DNA from: an uncultured Pseudanabaenaceae cyanobacterium
Lineage (GTDB): Bacteria > Cyanobacteriota > Cyanobacteriia > Pseudanabaenales > Pseudanabaenaceae
Assembly: GCA_937927915.1 (NCBI GenBank)
Contig: CALGKB010000007.1
Coordinates: 179,551-243,550, forward strand
Reading direction: 5' to 3'
Length of the DNA stretch: 64,000 nt
The notes under the pieces are model-generated. The model ran no database searches. It was not told the origin of the DNA and saw only the letters and a program-made list of their open reading frames with translations. This document shows positions 54,411 to 63,999 of the stretch, in pieces; the stretch's first letter is position 1, and every line of letters begins with the position of its first letter. The position numbers were made by a program, and so were the translations under genes.

Positions 54411-55532
54411 TTAGAGCCTAGATTCTATCACTTGTGCTAGGGTTTCGTACTCCCGCAGTTCGTTGTAGACCTGGGCAGAAATCCGGATATAGAGCCTGTC
54501 CTGCCAGGAGATGATGGGAACTTCAATGCGGTGTTCCCGCCATAGCCAGTCGTGGAGGGATTGGGGGGAGTGGCATTGCCAGTCATCGGGCAGCGGCAAG
54601 GTGAGCATAAAGACTTGGGGACTGATGTGTGCCTTTGTTGCTAGGGCAGTAGCTAAAATGTGTCCCCCCTCTGCGATCAAACTGCGGTTGTAGTGGCGAC
54701 TGGGGCTAATCCCTAGGGAGCGCAGAAACTCTATTGCCTCTGGCAGTGCTAACCAACTGCTGAAATCCCTAGTGCCCATCCAGTTAAACTCCTGTAGATA
54801 GCCCTGGTGGTAGGCGTGGGAGATGGTGAGGGGGTGAGTCAATGGCTGCCATTGGGGTTGAGTAGAGATAAAAGCGCAGCCCTTAGCACTACAGAGCCAT
54901 TTGTGACAGTTGCCCACGTACCAATCTGCCCCCCATTCCCCTAGGTGTAAATCCACCATCCCCGGTGCGTGCGCCCCATCCACCAAAACGGGTACTCCCT
55001 GACTATGGGCATAGGTAATAATCTCCCGGATGGGGAACAGGAGGGCGGTAGGGGAAGTAATGTGGTCAATGACAACTAGTTTCAACTCAGGGGTAATCCA
55101 GGGCAACAATGCAGACAAAACATCCTGGCAGGGGAAGGGGACAGGGGCAAAAATTACTTCCACGCTATAGCGATCCCTGAGGAACTGCAATGCCTGCCTG
55201 ACAGCGCCGTAGACATGATTGGTGGTGAGAATCTTATCCCCTGCTTGCCAAGGCAAAGAGCGCAGGACTGTGTTAATGCCTGTGGTGGCATTTTCCACAA
55301 ATACCAAGTTGCGGGGGTCATCTTCAATAAACGCCGCTAAAGCGGAGCGAGCCCGCTCTAGGTGGGGGAGGAGTTCTTGCCCTAGGAATGCCACTGGTTG
55401 CCCCTCAATTTCCCGTTGCCAATGGGACTGCGCCTGCAAAACAGGAATGGGAGTTGCCCCAAAGGAGCCGTGATTGAGAAAGATACAATCCGTTGCTAAT
55501 GCCCACAGGGGGCGGACTCGTGCCCCAAACAC
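54411..55532 (-). CDS. class V aminotransferase (isopenicillin-N epimerase/cysteine desulfurase-like)
   Basis: A 373-residue fold-type I PLP enzyme. Seen are FLNHGSFGATP at the start, FVENATTGINTVLRS (PLP phosphate), DHITSPTALLFPI, VLVDGAHAPGMVDL (Asp near residue 186) and the PLP lysine in GNCHKWLCSAKG near residue 207. This set is typical of the isopenicillin-N-epimerase-like branch, whose cyanobacterial members are mostly uncharacterised; cysteine lyase or desulfurase activity is possible. Its ATG region abuts the ndk stop exactly. Confidence 0.82.
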   Translation of the reverse strand: MFGARVRPLWALATDCIFLNHGSFGATPIPVLQAQSHWQREIEGQPVAFLGQELLPHLERARSALAAFIEDDPRNLVFVENATTGINTVLRSLPWQAGDKILTTNHVYGAVRQALQFLRDRYSVEVIFAPVPFPCQDVLSALLPWITPELKLVVIDHITSPTALLFPIREIITYAHSQGVPVLVDGAHAPGMVDLHLGEWGADWYVGNCHKWLCSAKGCAFISTQPQWQPLTHPLTISHAYHQGYLQEFNWMGTRDFSSWLALPEAIEFLRSLGISPSRHYNRSLIAEGGHILATALATKAHISPQVFMLTLPLPDDWQCHSPQSLHDWLWREHRIEVPIISWQDRLYIRISAQVYNELREYETLAQVIESRL

Positions 55533-55982
55533 CTATTCATACACCCAGGGGGTAAGAGCGGGTTGCCAGTCGATCAGTTCCTCTTCCTTGAACCACAAAC
55601 TGATTTCCCGCTGTGCCGTCTCGATGGCGTCGGAGCCGTGAATGAGGTTGCGCCCGATGTTAGCGCCATAGTCGCCGCGAATTGTGCCTGGTTCTGCTGT
55701 GAGGGGATTGGTTGCTCCAATAATTTTGCGGGCAGCTGCCACTACGCCTTCTCCGCCCCACACCATTGCCACGACGGGACCAGAGGTGATGAATTTCACC
55801 AAGCCAGGGAAAAAGGGACGCTCCCGATGCACGCTGTAGTGTTCCTCTGCCAGTTCCTTGCTGACATTGACCATCTTCAACCCCAGGAGGACAAAACCTT
55901 TGTTTTCAAAGCGGCGAATGATTTCCCCCACTAACCCCCGCTGCACACCGTCGGGCTTGATGGCAATAAATGTCCGTTCCAT
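55533..55982 (-). CDS. ndk: nucleoside diphosphate kinase
   Basis: Ndk balances nucleoside triphosphates by ping-pong phosphotransfer through a histidine. From the ATG at 55982 it is 149 residues, the normal length ([16 protein letters not shown]). Motifs: [29 protein letters not shown] stretch, [15 protein letters not shown] and the active-site [16 protein letters not shown] with His near residue 115. A reading from 56030 is longer than the family. Confidence 0.96.
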   Translation of the reverse strand: MERTFIAIKPDGVQRGLVGEIIRRFENKGFVLLGLKMVNVSKELAEEHYSVHRERPFFPGLVKFITSGPVVAMVWGGEGVVAAARKIIGATNPLTAEPGTIRGDYGANIGRNLIHGSDAIETAQREISLWFKEEELIDWQPALTPWVYE

Positions 55983-56008
55983 AATCTTTGTATAAATGAC
56001 CACGCCCA

Positions 56009-56674
56009 TTATAGAAGATGGGGTAGCCACCGATCGATGACTGTCTCTGTGCCGTACCAGGGGGGGCGTTTAGGGGAATGACTAGCCTCAGGGATGACAA
56101 TGTTAGTCGCTCCGTCCAGGTGAGCCGCTGCCACGGGGGTAATGCCATCGCCTCTAGTGTCCCCCTCGCCAATAGTCAGCTTGTAACTTTGATAGGCAAG
56201 CCAACTCTTTCTACCGGGGATAGCTTCCCCCGCTACACATACATACCTGACTTCGGGATGAAAGGCGCCTGGGTAGTTGTCGTTGACAAAGCCTAAATTC
56301 TTCCTCGTCCAGGGTTCCAAACTACAATGGGGTGTCCCTAAGGTCACTAGCTGGCTCACCCAGTCCTTTGCTCCCCACACCCGCCCGTAGTAGGGCTTCT
56401 CCCCTAGATAAATCCTGGCAATCCAGCCCCCCGCTGAATGTCCAATGATGGTGACCTTGTCTGCCTGATAGCGATCGCGTACCCTTTGTACAGTTGCATG
56501 TAACCGATCGAGGATAGGCACAACGGACCTGCCCCCCACTGTCGGTAGCCATTCCCACCACTGCAGAGGTACCACGGTAGCTTTGATACCCCGCTGCTGC
56601 AGATAGTCCGCCATGGGTAGATAGTCCCCACTGCCCGCCAAATAACCAGGCAAAATTACTGTGACTGCGGTCAT
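56009..56674 (-). CDS. lipase/esterase of the alpha/beta-hydrolase fold
   Basis: A 221-residue protein with [15 protein letters not shown] (oxyanion region), the nucleophile elbow [14 protein letters not shown] near residue 79, [11 protein letters not shown], and likely acid and base in [11 protein letters not shown] and [15 protein letters not shown]. It resembles the triacylglycerol-lipase-like or PGAP1-like branch found in plants and cyanobacteria. There is no signal peptide. Its start overlaps the DCC gene end by 4 bases. Confidence 0.8.
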   Translation of the reverse strand: MTAVTVILPGYLAGSGDYLPMADYLQQRGIKATVVPLQWWEWLPTVGGRSVVPILDRLHATVQRVRDRYQADKVTIIGHSAGGWIARIYLGEKPYYGRVWGAKDWVSQLVTLGTPHCSLEPWTRKNLGFVNDNYPGAFHPEVRYVCVAGEAIPGRKSWLAYQSYKLTIGEGDTRGDGITPVAAAHLDGATNIVIPEASHSPKRPPWYGTETVIDRWLPHLL

Positions 56675-57087
56675 GGGCTACAGAAAGGGTACTGGGATTC
56701 GTAGGTGGGGCATTGCCCAAACAGTTGATAGCGGTGGTCTCGCACCCAAGCATAGCCAGAGGTAACTAGGGGCTTCACCCCAGGTATCTGATGGTAGAGT
56801 TGCACTAGGTGGGGAAAGCCAGGCAATAGTTGACCAATGCGCTCGATCGCTGCCATTCCCTGATATTTGCCCTCTTGCTTGCTGAGCTTCTCCCCTCCTT
56901 CCAGCAAAATCACACCTTCTGCCATCTCGGCGGGATCGATGCCTAGGGAGTGCAGCACCTCCTCCCTCTGCAGGGGGACATAGCGGAAGAGTTTACCCCC
57001 GTCCACTTGCTCCATCAATTTGACAAAAGTCGTGCAGAGATTGCAGTTGCCGTCGTAAATGACAATGTTAAATCCAGTCGTCGTCAT
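56671..57087 (-). CDS. DCC-family thiol-disulfide oxidoreductase-like protein
   Basis: A 138-residue protein from the ATG at 57087, which opens [21 protein letters not shown]: the family motif D-x-x-CxxC near residue 12. The C-terminal [20 protein letters not shown] is also typical. DCC proteins have a thioredoxin-like fold with a redox-active CxxC. A longer frame reaches 57225 but lies inside dnaK. It overlaps the dnaK coding end by 20 bases and the lipase gene by 4, so the three genes form one transcript. Confidence 0.85.
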   Translation of the reverse strand: MTTTGFNIVIYDGNCNLCTTFVKLMEQVDGGKLFRYVPLQREEVLHSLGIDPAEMAEGVILLEGGEKLSKQEGKYQGMAAIERIGQLLPGFPHLVQLYHQIPGVKPLVTSGYAWVRDHRYQLFGQCPTYESQYPFCSP

Positions 57088-59041
57088 CTTCTTCGTAGGA
57101 GACTCTGGTATCAGGTTTGCGTCCAGGGCGGGTACTGCGACGGTTGCGATTGGCAATGTTACCGATCCCTTCCAAAATGCCCCCCAGGATGTTGTCATCT
57201 TCTTCGTCGTCGAGGAATTTGTCATCCTTTTCCCGATAGACTTCTTGGCTGAGGCGATAGAGGGCTTCCTGCAACCTTGCCTGCCCTACGTCAATTAAAT
57301 AGTCGTCTTCTTTATCGATCGCTTCCTGCAAGTTTTTAATCAACTGTTCAATTTCCTTCCGTTGTTCGTAACTCAGCCGCACGTTGAAATCAAGGGCAAT
57401 TTCTTTCAGTTGTTGTTCTGCCGTACTGATCAACCGATCGGCTCTGTTAATTTTCTCGATCCGTTCGCGGCGGGCGCGGTCTTGTTCCGCAAAGCGTTCT
57501 GCCTCCTCAATCATTCTCTGTACCTCTGCTTCATCCAGGGTGGAAGCTCCCTTAATTGTCACCCGCCGTTCAATACCTGTACGCCGATCGACTGCCGACA
57601 CCGACAAAATCCCATCGGCATTGATGTCAAAGGTTACATCTACCTGAGCCATACCCCGTGGTTGTGGTGACAGACCACTGAGTTTGAACCTACCTAAAGA
57701 CTTGTTGTACTGCGCCAAATCCCTCTCCCCCTGCAGGATGTGAATTTCCACTGAGGTTTGGTTGTCCTCTGCTGTGGTGAAAATATCCGATCGTCTGGTG
57801 GGGATGGTGGTGTTGCGGGGAATGATCTTCTTCATCACACCGCCGTAGGTTTCCACTCCCAGGGATAGAGGCGTGACATCCAACAGTAGAACATCCCGCA
57901 CTTCCCCTGCCAAAATTGCCGCCTGGATGGCTGCCCCCACTGCCACCACCTCATCGGGATTGACGGACTGGTTAGGCTTCTTGCCAATCAAATCCTCCAC
58001 TACCTGTTGCACTGCGGGAATCCTGGTGGCTCCCCCTACCAACACCACCTCATCAATCTGGCGGGGACTCCATTGGGCATCCTTTAACACCCGTTCCACA
58101 GGCTCGTAGAGACGATCGAGTAAATCCTGACAAAGCCGCTCAAACTGCGATCGTTTTAGTGTCCGTTCCAGGTGCAGGGGTCCATCAGGGGTTGCTGTGA
58201 TAAAGGGGAGATTAATCTCCGTTGCTCCCAGGGTAGATAACTCGATCTTTGCCTTTTCTGCTGCCTCTGTCAGACGCTGTAAAGCCTGTCTTTCTTTCAA
58301 TAGGTCAATACCTTCCTGCGCCTTGAATTCTTCTGCTAGCCAATTGACGATCGCTTTATCAAAGTCATCTCCCCCTAGCTGACTGTCGCCACTGGTAGCT
58401 TTGACTTCAAACAAGCCATCCCCCACTTCCAAGAGAGACACATCAAAGGTGCCCCCCCCCAGGTCAAAGACCAAAATCTTTTGCTGTCTTTTTTTGTCTA
58501 AGCCATAGGCAAGGGAAGCCGCCGTCGGTTCATTGATAATCCGTTTTACTTCCAAACCGGCAATCCGTCCGGCATCTTTGGTCGCCTGGCGTTGGGAATC
58601 GTTGAAATAGGCAGGCACAGTGATCACCGCCCCTGTTACCTTCTCCCCTAGAAAGCGCTCTCCATCTTCTACCAACTTGCGCAATACCATAGCCGAGATT
58701 TCCTCCGGCGCAAAATCCCGATCGAGGCGGGGACAGCGAATTTTGATCATGTCATTTTCATCCTTGCGGATGGTGTAGGCTACTTTTTTGGCATCTTTAC
58801 TCAGTTCACTGTAACGTCTGCCGATAAAGCGCTTGACGGAATAGAAGGTATTTTCTGGGTTCAGGACGGCTTGTCTTCTTGCCATTTGTCCAATCAGGCG
58901 TTCCCCATCCTTGGTGAAGCTGACCACCGAGGGCGTAGTACGGCTGCCTTCCGCATTGGGAATAACTACGGGTTTGCCCCCCTCCATCACCGCGATTACA
59001 GAATTAGTTGTCCCCAGGTCTATGCCTACTACTCTGCCCAT
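57068..59041 (-). CDS. dnaK: chaperone DnaK (Hsp70)
   Basis: From the ATG at 59041 ([19 protein letters not shown]) it is 657 residues. The ATPase domain shows [48 protein letters not shown] and [15 protein letters not shown]; the substrate domain [14 protein letters not shown] follows. The C-terminus is long and acidic, with an Arg-rich patch ([12 protein letters not shown]) and the end EEDDDDWI, not the usual EEVD-like tail. Cyanobacteria carry several DnaK paralogues; [20 protein letters not shown] suggests a paralogue other than the main stress one. No CIRCE element is seen. First gene of the run to the DCC and lipase genes. Confidence 0.95.
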   Translation of the reverse strand: MGRVVGIDLGTTNSVIAVMEGGKPVVIPNAEGSRTTPSVVSFTKDGERLIGQMARRQAVLNPENTFYSVKRFIGRRYSELSKDAKKVAYTIRKDENDMIKIRCPRLDRDFAPEEISAMVLRKLVEDGERFLGEKVTGAVITVPAYFNDSQRQATKDAGRIAGLEVKRIINEPTAASLAYGLDKKRQQKILVFDLGGGTFDVSLLEVGDGLFEVKATSGDSQLGGDDFDKAIVNWLAEEFKAQEGIDLLKERQALQRLTEAAEKAKIELSTLGATEINLPFITATPDGPLHLERTLKRSQFERLCQDLLDRLYEPVERVLKDAQWSPRQIDEVVLVGGATRIPAVQQVVEDLIGKKPNQSVNPDEVVAVGAAIQAAILAGEVRDVLLLDVTPLSLGVETYGGVMKKIIPRNTTIPTRRSDIFTTAEDNQTSVEIHILQGERDLAQYNKSLGRFKLSGLSPQPRGMAQVDVTFDINADGILSVSAVDRRTGIERRVTIKGASTLDEAEVQRMIEEAERFAEQDRARRERIEKINRADRLISTAEQQLKEIALDFNVRLSYEQRKEIEQLIKNLQEAIDKEDDYLIDVGQARLQEALYRLSQEVYREKDDKFLDDEEDDNILGGILEGIGNIANRNRRSTRPGRKPDTRVSYEEDDDDWI

Positions 59042-59157
59042 TACGTTCCTTAACAGCACTCACTATCTATACTACCATCCTATAGTCTGCCTCGAGACAG
59101 TACGCCCACCAGGAGTGATCCTGCATAATAGATTAAGTTTAATAAAGCAGGCGTGAT

Positions 59158-61047
59158 ATGAAATTTTCCTGGCGTACTTTTGTCCTGTGGTTGTTACCAG
59201 TCGCAGTTATAGTCTTCTTTCTGTGGCAAACCCTTTTAGCGCGTCCTACGGTGGCGCTACCTCCTATCAATGCGGCGAATACGCGGATTGCCTACGGTCG
59301 CTTTTTGGAATATCTCGATCGGCATTTGGTACGGCGGGTGGATATTTTCGATGGCGGCAGAACGGCGGTGGTGGCGGTAGCCGACCCCCAATTGGAGAAT
59401 CGGGAGTTGCGGGCGCGGGTGGATTTACCCCTCTATGCCCCTGGTCTGTTGGAAAAGTTGAAGGAAAATGGGGTGGACTTGGCAGTCTATCCCCCCAGTA
59501 ATAATGCTGCTGTCTGGAATTTTATCAGCAACTTGTTCTTCCCCTTGGCATTGCTAGGTGGGTTGCTCTTTCTGTTCCGTCGCTCTAATCAGTTGGGGGG
59601 ACCAGGGCAAGCGATCGATTTCGCCAAATCCAAGGCGCGCTTTTCTATGGATGCCCAGACAGGGGTGAAGTTTGACGATGTGGCGGGCATTGAAGAGGCA
59701 AAAGAGGAATTGCAGGAGGTGGTCACCTTCCTCAAGAAGCCGGAGCGGTTTACAGCGGTAGGGGCAAAAATTCCCAAGGGGGTACTCCTGATTGGACCGC
59801 CGGGGACTGGTAAAACTCTCTTGGCAAAAGCGATCGCTGGGGAAGCGGGCGTACCCTTTTTCTCGGTGTCGGGGTCGGAATTTGTGGAGATGTTTGTCGG
59901 TGTGGGGGCGTCCCGGGTACGGGATTTGTTCCGCAAGGCTAAAGAAAATGCTCCCTGTATCATCTTCATCGATGAAATTGATGCCGTTGGTCGTCAGCGG
60001 GGTGCCGGTATTGGCGGTGGCAACGACGAGCGGGAACAGACCCTCAACCAGATTCTGACGGAGATGGACGGCTTTGAGGGGAATACCGGGGTGATTGTGA
60101 TTGCTGCCACTAACCGTCCCGATGTCTTGGATGCGGCCCTCCTGCGTCCGGGGCGTTTCGATCGCCAGATTATTGTTGACCCCCCCGACATCAAGGGCAG
60201 ATTGCAGGTGCTCAAGGTACACGCCAAGGGCAAGAAGCTAGCAGAAGAGGTGTCCTTAGAAGCGATCGCGCGGCGCACACCGGGGTTCACGGGGGCTGAT
60301 CTATCTAACCTCCTCAATGAAGCGGCTATCCTCACAGCACGGCGGCGCAAAGAGGCGATCACTATGGCGGAAATTGACGATGCCATCGATCGGGTGATTG
60401 CGGGTTTGGAAGGAAAACCCCTCACAGACGGCAAGACAAAGCGCTTGATTGCCTACCACGAAGTCGGTCACGCCATTGTCGGTACTTTATTGCCCCACCA
60501 TGACCCTGTGCAGAAGGTGACTTTGATCCCCAGGGGTCAGGCGGCGGGGTTGACCTGGTTTGCCCCCCCAGAGGAACAGATGTTGATCTCCCGCGCCCAG
60601 ATCCTCGATCGCATCACCGCTGCTTTGGGGGGCAGAGCGGCAGAAGAAGTGGTGTTTGGCAAAGAGGAGATCACCACAGGGGCAGCCAACGACCTCCGGC
60701 AGGTAACCGCCATGGCAAGGCAGATGGTCACTCGCTACGGCATGTCGGAGGAATTGGGACCGATTTCCCTGGAGGGGCAAAACACGGAAGTCTTCCTGGG
60801 GGCGGGATTGATGATGCGCAGTGAATACTCCGATGCTATTGCTGCCAGAATCGATCGAGAAGTGCGGCAGATCGTGGAAGAGTGCTACCAGAAGGCGCTG
60901 CAAATTATCCAGACAAACAGAACAGTTATCGATCGTGTCGTAGACATCTTGATTGATCGGGAGACCATCAGCGGTGATGAATTCCGACAAATTGTAGCGG
61001 AGTACACCGCAGTGCCAGAGAAGGAAAGATACGTGCCCCAGCTCTAA
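59158..61047 (+). CDS. ftsH: ATP-dependent zinc metalloprotease FtsH
   Basis: FtsH is a membrane AAA protease; cyanobacterial forms degrade damaged D1 and other thylakoid proteins. The 629-residue protein has two membrane segments (about 8-27 and 120-140), the AAA domain with [19 protein letters not shown] near residue 205, Walker [13 protein letters not shown] near residue 265, the second region of homology, and the zinc motif [11 protein letters not shown] near residue 432. Divergent from dnaK, with 116 bases between the starts. Confidence 0.96.
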   Translation: MKFSWRTFVLWLLPVAVIVFFLWQTLLARPTVALPPINAANTRIAYGRFLEYLDRHLVRRVDIFDGGRTAVVAVADPQLENRELRARVDLPLYAPGLLEKLKENGVDLAVYPPSNNAAVWNFISNLFFPLALLGGLLFLFRRSNQLGGPGQAIDFAKSKARFSMDAQTGVKFDDVAGIEEAKEELQEVVTFLKKPERFTAVGAKIPKGVLLIGPPGTGKTLLAKAIAGEAGVPFFSVSGSEFVEMFVGVGASRVRDLFRKAKENAPCIIFIDEIDAVGRQRGAGIGGGNDEREQTLNQILTEMDGFEGNTGVIVIAATNRPDVLDAALLRPGRFDRQIIVDPPDIKGRLQVLKVHAKGKKLAEEVSLEAIARRTPGFTGADLSNLLNEAAILTARRRKEAITMAEIDDAIDRVIAGLEGKPLTDGKTKRLIAYHEVGHAIVGTLLPHHDPVQKVTLIPRGQAAGLTWFAPPEEQMLISRAQILDRITAALGGRAAEEVVFGKEEITTGAANDLRQVTAMARQMVTRYGMSEELGPISLEGQNTEVFLGAGLMMRSEYSDAIAARIDREVRQIVEECYQKALQIIQTNRTVIDRVVDILIDRETISGDEFRQIVAEYTAVPEKERYVPQL

Positions 61048-61054
61048 TCCCAGG

Positions 61055-61075
61055 ACCGCCCCCAGGGGCGGTTTT
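61055..61075 (+). terminator. terminator of ftsH
   Basis: ACCGCCCC and GGGGCGGT form a perfect 8-base-pair stem with a two-base loop (CA), followed by TTT, 8 bases after the ftsH stop and touching the end of the convergent lptC gene. Confidence 0.65.
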
Positions 61076-62190
61076 CAGTTGGGAATTACCAAAGTTTCGA
61101 CGGCGTTAGTACTGGAGACCTCGATCGTTTGTTGTGCTAAATTTGCCACTGCCCGATCGCCTTTGACCTTGAGGTCGCTTTGTGCCTGCTGATAGAAAAC
61201 ATTGCCCTCGGCGGTCACCAATTGTTGGGGAATATTCCAGGTAGCCCGATCGGCAGTTACCTGCGATTGATCAAAGGTAGAAACAGCTTTGACGTTGCCC
61301 CTGAGCTGGATAACTTGTTGGGCAAGATTGACCATACCCTGTTGACTAGAGACTACATAACCCCGCGCTGTGCTCTTAATTTCCAGAGGTTGGGGTAATT
61401 TTACGAGATTGTCTTGGATTCGCCATTCCAAGTTGCGGGAGTTGAGTTCCCAGCCTCTTTGGGGGGCAGTGAGCTTAGCCGATTGGGGCAGTTGTAACAC
61501 TTGTTTCTGAATCTGCCACACCCCTTTTTGAGCACTGAGATTGAGGTCTTCTTTTTGGTGCTTAGCTTGGAAGGGCACATCAATGCGCACAATTTGTTGC
61601 GGCGCTTCCCAGGTCAAGGCGGGGGTGGAAATTAGGAGGGGAGGTTGTTCACTCTTAACTTGCACTGCCTGCGATAGGGTAAAGTGACTCTTGCTTGGCG
61701 TTGCCCGCAGGGATTTACCTACCAGGGTGATTCTGCGATCGGGCTGTTGAATTTGAATATTGCCTGTGGCAGTGAGGAGGTCATCGTCTGCCTGCCAGAC
61801 TAGCCGATCAGCCTTGAGTTCGATATTTTCCTCCAGGAGTTTAGCCTTGATGTCGCCGTCGACGGTGATTTTTCTTTCCCTTTGATTGACTGACCCCGCC
61901 TTACCCGTTGCCTCAATTAACACCTTGCCCTGGCGATAGAACTTGCCAGAGACTGTGACAATGGTAGCGGTGAAGTTCTCCTCGTTGTAATCTGCCTTAG
62001 TTGCCTTGATTTCCCAGATTAGGTTCCCTTGGCTGTCAAATTCCGTGAGGGTGACATTGCCTAGGGTAGAGCCAGGGGGAGCAGGGGAGGCACCTTTCTG
62101 TTCCGTTAGGGGATGGAAGTAAACCCATATCCCCACCCCCAGGGCAATTCCCACTGTCGTCAGCGTGAGGGCAAAGGGCAAAGGACGCAT
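61075..62190 (-). CDS. lptC: LPS export protein LptC-like
   Basis: A 371-residue protein with an N-terminal membrane anchor (RPLPFALTLTTVGIALGVGIWVY) and a long beta-jelly-roll, longer than the ~190 residues of proteobacterial LptC but usual in cyanobacteria, where it carries extra LptA/OstA-like repeats (GDIKAKLLEENIELKADRLVW, NLAQQVIQLRGNVKAVS). It would carry lipopolysaccharide from the inner-membrane ABC transporter to the LptA bridge. From the ATG at 62190 it lies 2 bases after the dusB stop. Confidence 0.85.
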   Translation of the reverse strand: MRPLPFALTLTTVGIALGVGIWVYFHPLTEQKGASPAPPGSTLGNVTLTEFDSQGNLIWEIKATKADYNEENFTATIVTVSGKFYRQGKVLIEATGKAGSVNQRERKITVDGDIKAKLLEENIELKADRLVWQADDDLLTATGNIQIQQPDRRITLVGKSLRATPSKSHFTLSQAVQVKSEQPPLLISTPALTWEAPQQIVRIDVPFQAKHQKEDLNLSAQKGVWQIQKQVLQLPQSAKLTAPQRGWELNSRNLEWRIQDNLVKLPQPLEIKSTARGYVVSSQQGMVNLAQQVIQLRGNVKAVSTFDQSQVTADRATWNIPQQLVTAEGNVFYQQAQSDLKVKGDRAVANLAQQTIEVSSTNAVETLVIPN

Positions 62191-62192
62191 AG

Positions 62193-63194
62193 TCAATTCC
62201 TCTCCTCTGGAGGCAGGCTTTCTATTGCCCGATCGAGGAGGTCGAGACCCTCCTGCAGGGTTTCCAAGCGACAGAGCTGGTCCCGCAGTGTAGAAGCCCC
62301 AGGGAAGCCCTTAGCATACCAAGTCATATGTTTGCGCGCCTGCCGCAGTCCACTAATGCCCTTGTAGTCGTAGAGGGCTTGCAAATGTTCCCGTGCCAGC
62401 AGTAGCTTTGCCTGGGTAGTGGGGGGAGTCCTGCGCTGCCCCGTTTGGAAGAAGTGATCAATTTCCCCTACTAGGTAGGGATAGCCCATTGTCCCCCGTG
62501 AACACATCACCCCATCAGCCCCCGTCTGTTCCAAACAGGCGATCGCTGCTTCCACAGAAAAAATATCCCCATTGGCAATCACGGGAATTTTGACCACCTC
62601 TTTTACCCGCCGAATCCACTCCCACCTGGCACTGCCATTATAGCCCTGGGCACGGGTGCGGGCATGGATAGTAATCAACTTTGCCCCGGCATCCTCCATC
62701 CGTTTGGCAAAATCCAGGATGTTGATTTCCTGATCCGACCAGCCAAGGCGGGTTTTGACCGTCACAGGCACAGGCACCGCCGCCACTACTTGCCGTACAA
62801 TCTCTTGCGCTAGTTCGGGCTGCCGCAGGAGAGAAGAGCCACCGCCGTTGCGAGTAATTTTATTGACAGGACAACCCATGTTAATATCCACGAGGTCAGC
62901 CCCTTCTGCCACTGCCTTTACCGCTGCCTCTGCCAAAAAATGCGGGCGACAGTCAAACAACTGAATGGCAATAGGGGTCTCCACCTCCCTATCCACCTCC
63001 ATAATCTTGGGTAGCTGTTTGACGTAGTGTAAACCCGTGGCATTGACCATCTCCGTATACATCAACGAGCGGGGGGCAAAGCGGCGCACAAAGCGGCGGA
63101 ACACCATATCCGTTACCCCCGACAAGGGCGACTGGAAGACCCGACTGCGGAGCGTGAGGTTACCAATTTGCAGCGGTTGTTTTACGTCCACCAT
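62193..63194 (-). CDS. dusB: tRNA-dihydrouridine synthase
   Basis: A 333-residue FMN-dependent enzyme that reduces uridines in the tRNA D-loop. Motifs: LQIGNLTLRSRVFQSPLSGVTD (FMN), DINMGCPVNKITRNGGGSSLL with the catalytic Cys near residue 106, TVKTRLGW and TIHARTRAQGYNG, GNGDIFSVEAA-type loop and GADGVMCSRGTMGYPYL. It is the first gene of a two-gene unit with lptC, 43 bases from the tRNA-Leu on the other strand. Confidence 0.94.
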   Translation of the reverse strand: MVDVKQPLQIGNLTLRSRVFQSPLSGVTDMVFRRFVRRFAPRSLMYTEMVNATGLHYVKQLPKIMEVDREVETPIAIQLFDCRPHFLAEAAVKAVAEGADLVDINMGCPVNKITRNGGGSSLLRQPELAQEIVRQVVAAVPVPVTVKTRLGWSDQEINILDFAKRMEDAGAKLITIHARTRAQGYNGSARWEWIRRVKEVVKIPVIANGDIFSVEAAIACLEQTGADGVMCSRGTMGYPYLVGEIDHFFQTGQRRTPPTTQAKLLLAREHLQALYDYKGISGLRQARKHMTWYAKGFPGASTLRDQLCRLETLQEGLDLLDRAIESLPPEERN

Positions 63195-63237
63195 AGGCTA
63201 GCGTTTTTAGAATTTCTCTGCTATTATAAAAATCCCT

Positions 63238-63321
63238 GGGCGGATGGCGAAATTGGTAGACGCAGCAGACTCAAAATCTGCCGCCCGCAAGGGTGTATCG
63301 GTTCGAGTCCGATCGTCGGCA
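63238..63321 (+). tRNA. trnL-CAA: tRNA-Leu (CAA), acceptor stem mismatched
   Basis: D loop, anticodon arm (GCAGACTCAAAATCTGC, anticodon CAA), variable arm and T arm (ATCGGTTCGAGTCCGAT) fold well. Aligning the 5' end by position 8 (T at 63245) makes the 5' acceptor GGGCGGA, but the 3' side is CGTCGGC, which needs GCCGACG: only the first pair and one wobble form. Starting two bases later (GCGGATG) gives six of seven pairs but deletes positions 8-9. The gene therefore looks like a junction of two different leucine tRNAs. Confidence 0.75.
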
Positions 63322-63350
63322 CTTTCCGGAATACCCAGCAGGAGGAAACC

Positions 63351-63725
63351 ATGCCTACCATTACCATTCAGATCGGGAACCAGACCTACGAAGCCGATCT
63401 GTACGAAGGAAACGGACCTAAGGCCTTTTACAATAGTCTCCCTCAGGAAATCCGGATGTCCCGGTGGGGAGACGAGTTCTATGGCTCCTGCGGTGCTCCT
63501 GTAAAGGAAGATTCCACTCTTCGGGACCTGTACGAGGTGGGTGAAATCGCCTTCTGGCCGCCGGGAAACGCCTTCTGTATCTTCTTTGGCCCTACCCCGG
63601 CCAGTTCCGATTCTCGCCCCCGAATGGCTTCTCCGGGAGTTCCGTTAGGAAAAATCAAGGGAGACACCAGCGCTCTTCGGCAGTTGGGCTCTTCAGTAAA
63701 GGCTTCCATTAAGAAAAAGGAATAG
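63351..63725 (+). CDS. cyclophilin-like fold protein
   Basis: A 124-residue protein with ribosome site AGGAGG, starting MPTITIQIGNQTYEADLYEG. Residues 37-90 hold WGDEFYGSCG, then VGEIAFWPPGNAFCIFFGPTP, the core of the small cyclophilin-like domain family (PF04126 type, found in archaea and anaerobic bacteria). It ends in a Lys tail (SIKKKE). Its function is not established. Codon use (many GGA glycines, CAG, TTC) and the absence of CGATCG differ from the window's other genes, so I judge it foreign or mis-joined. It lies 29 bases after tRNA-Leu. Confidence 0.82.
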   Translation: MPTITIQIGNQTYEADLYEGNGPKAFYNSLPQEIRMSRWGDEFYGSCGAPVKEDSTLRDLYEVGEIAFWPPGNAFCIFFGPTPASSDSRPRMASPGVPLGKIKGDTSALRQLGSSVKASIKKKE

Positions 63726-63774
63726 GCAAAAAATTATTAAGCGGTGCTAGAGTGGTGGGAAAATTGTGGCAGTA

Positions 63775-63999
63775 TCACCTCGATTGGATCAAGCCCGATA
63801 CTGCCGCGGCCACTGCTCTTTTCACCAGGGCATCTTCCCCACCCTCTGAACTCTTTGATGGGAATGCGGCTTCCCGGATAATCCCAACCAGGTAACTCCC
63901 CACCACTACCGCCTCTACGTAAGGGCTCAACGCTTCTACCTGCTCGCGGGAAGAAATCCCGAAACCGGCAATCAGCTTGAGACCCTTCGTCGCCAGGGA
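63775..63999 (-). CDS. trpA: C-terminal part of a tryptophan synthase alpha chain-like protein (cut by window edge)
   Basis: Reading leftward from the right edge, 74 codons are open to a TGA at 63775-63777. They encode KLIAGFGISSREQVEALS, then VEAVVVGSYLVGIIREA and an alpha-helical tail ending SGLIQSR. GFGIS near the start and VVVGS are the phosphate-binding strands at the end of the TrpA barrel. The start is outside the window. It converges on the cyclophilin-like gene. The sequence is not close to the cyanobacterial form I expect, so it fits a foreign segment. Confidence 0.72.
   Translation of the reverse strand, partial: SLATKGLKLIAGFGISSREQVEALSPYVEAVVVGSYLVGIIREAAFPSKSSEGGEDALVKRAVAAAVSGLIQSR

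Noticed and set aside
59042..59157. CIRCE element between dnaK and ftsH
   Set aside because: Only a single GCACTC half-site is present; the inverted GAGTGC at the required 9-base distance is missing.
63240..63321. Normal tRNA-Leu starting at 63240 (GCGGATG acceptor)
   Set aside because: It gives six of seven pairs but leaves no positions 8-9 before the D stem, which all tRNA-Leu genes have; the mismatch therefore stays unexplained.
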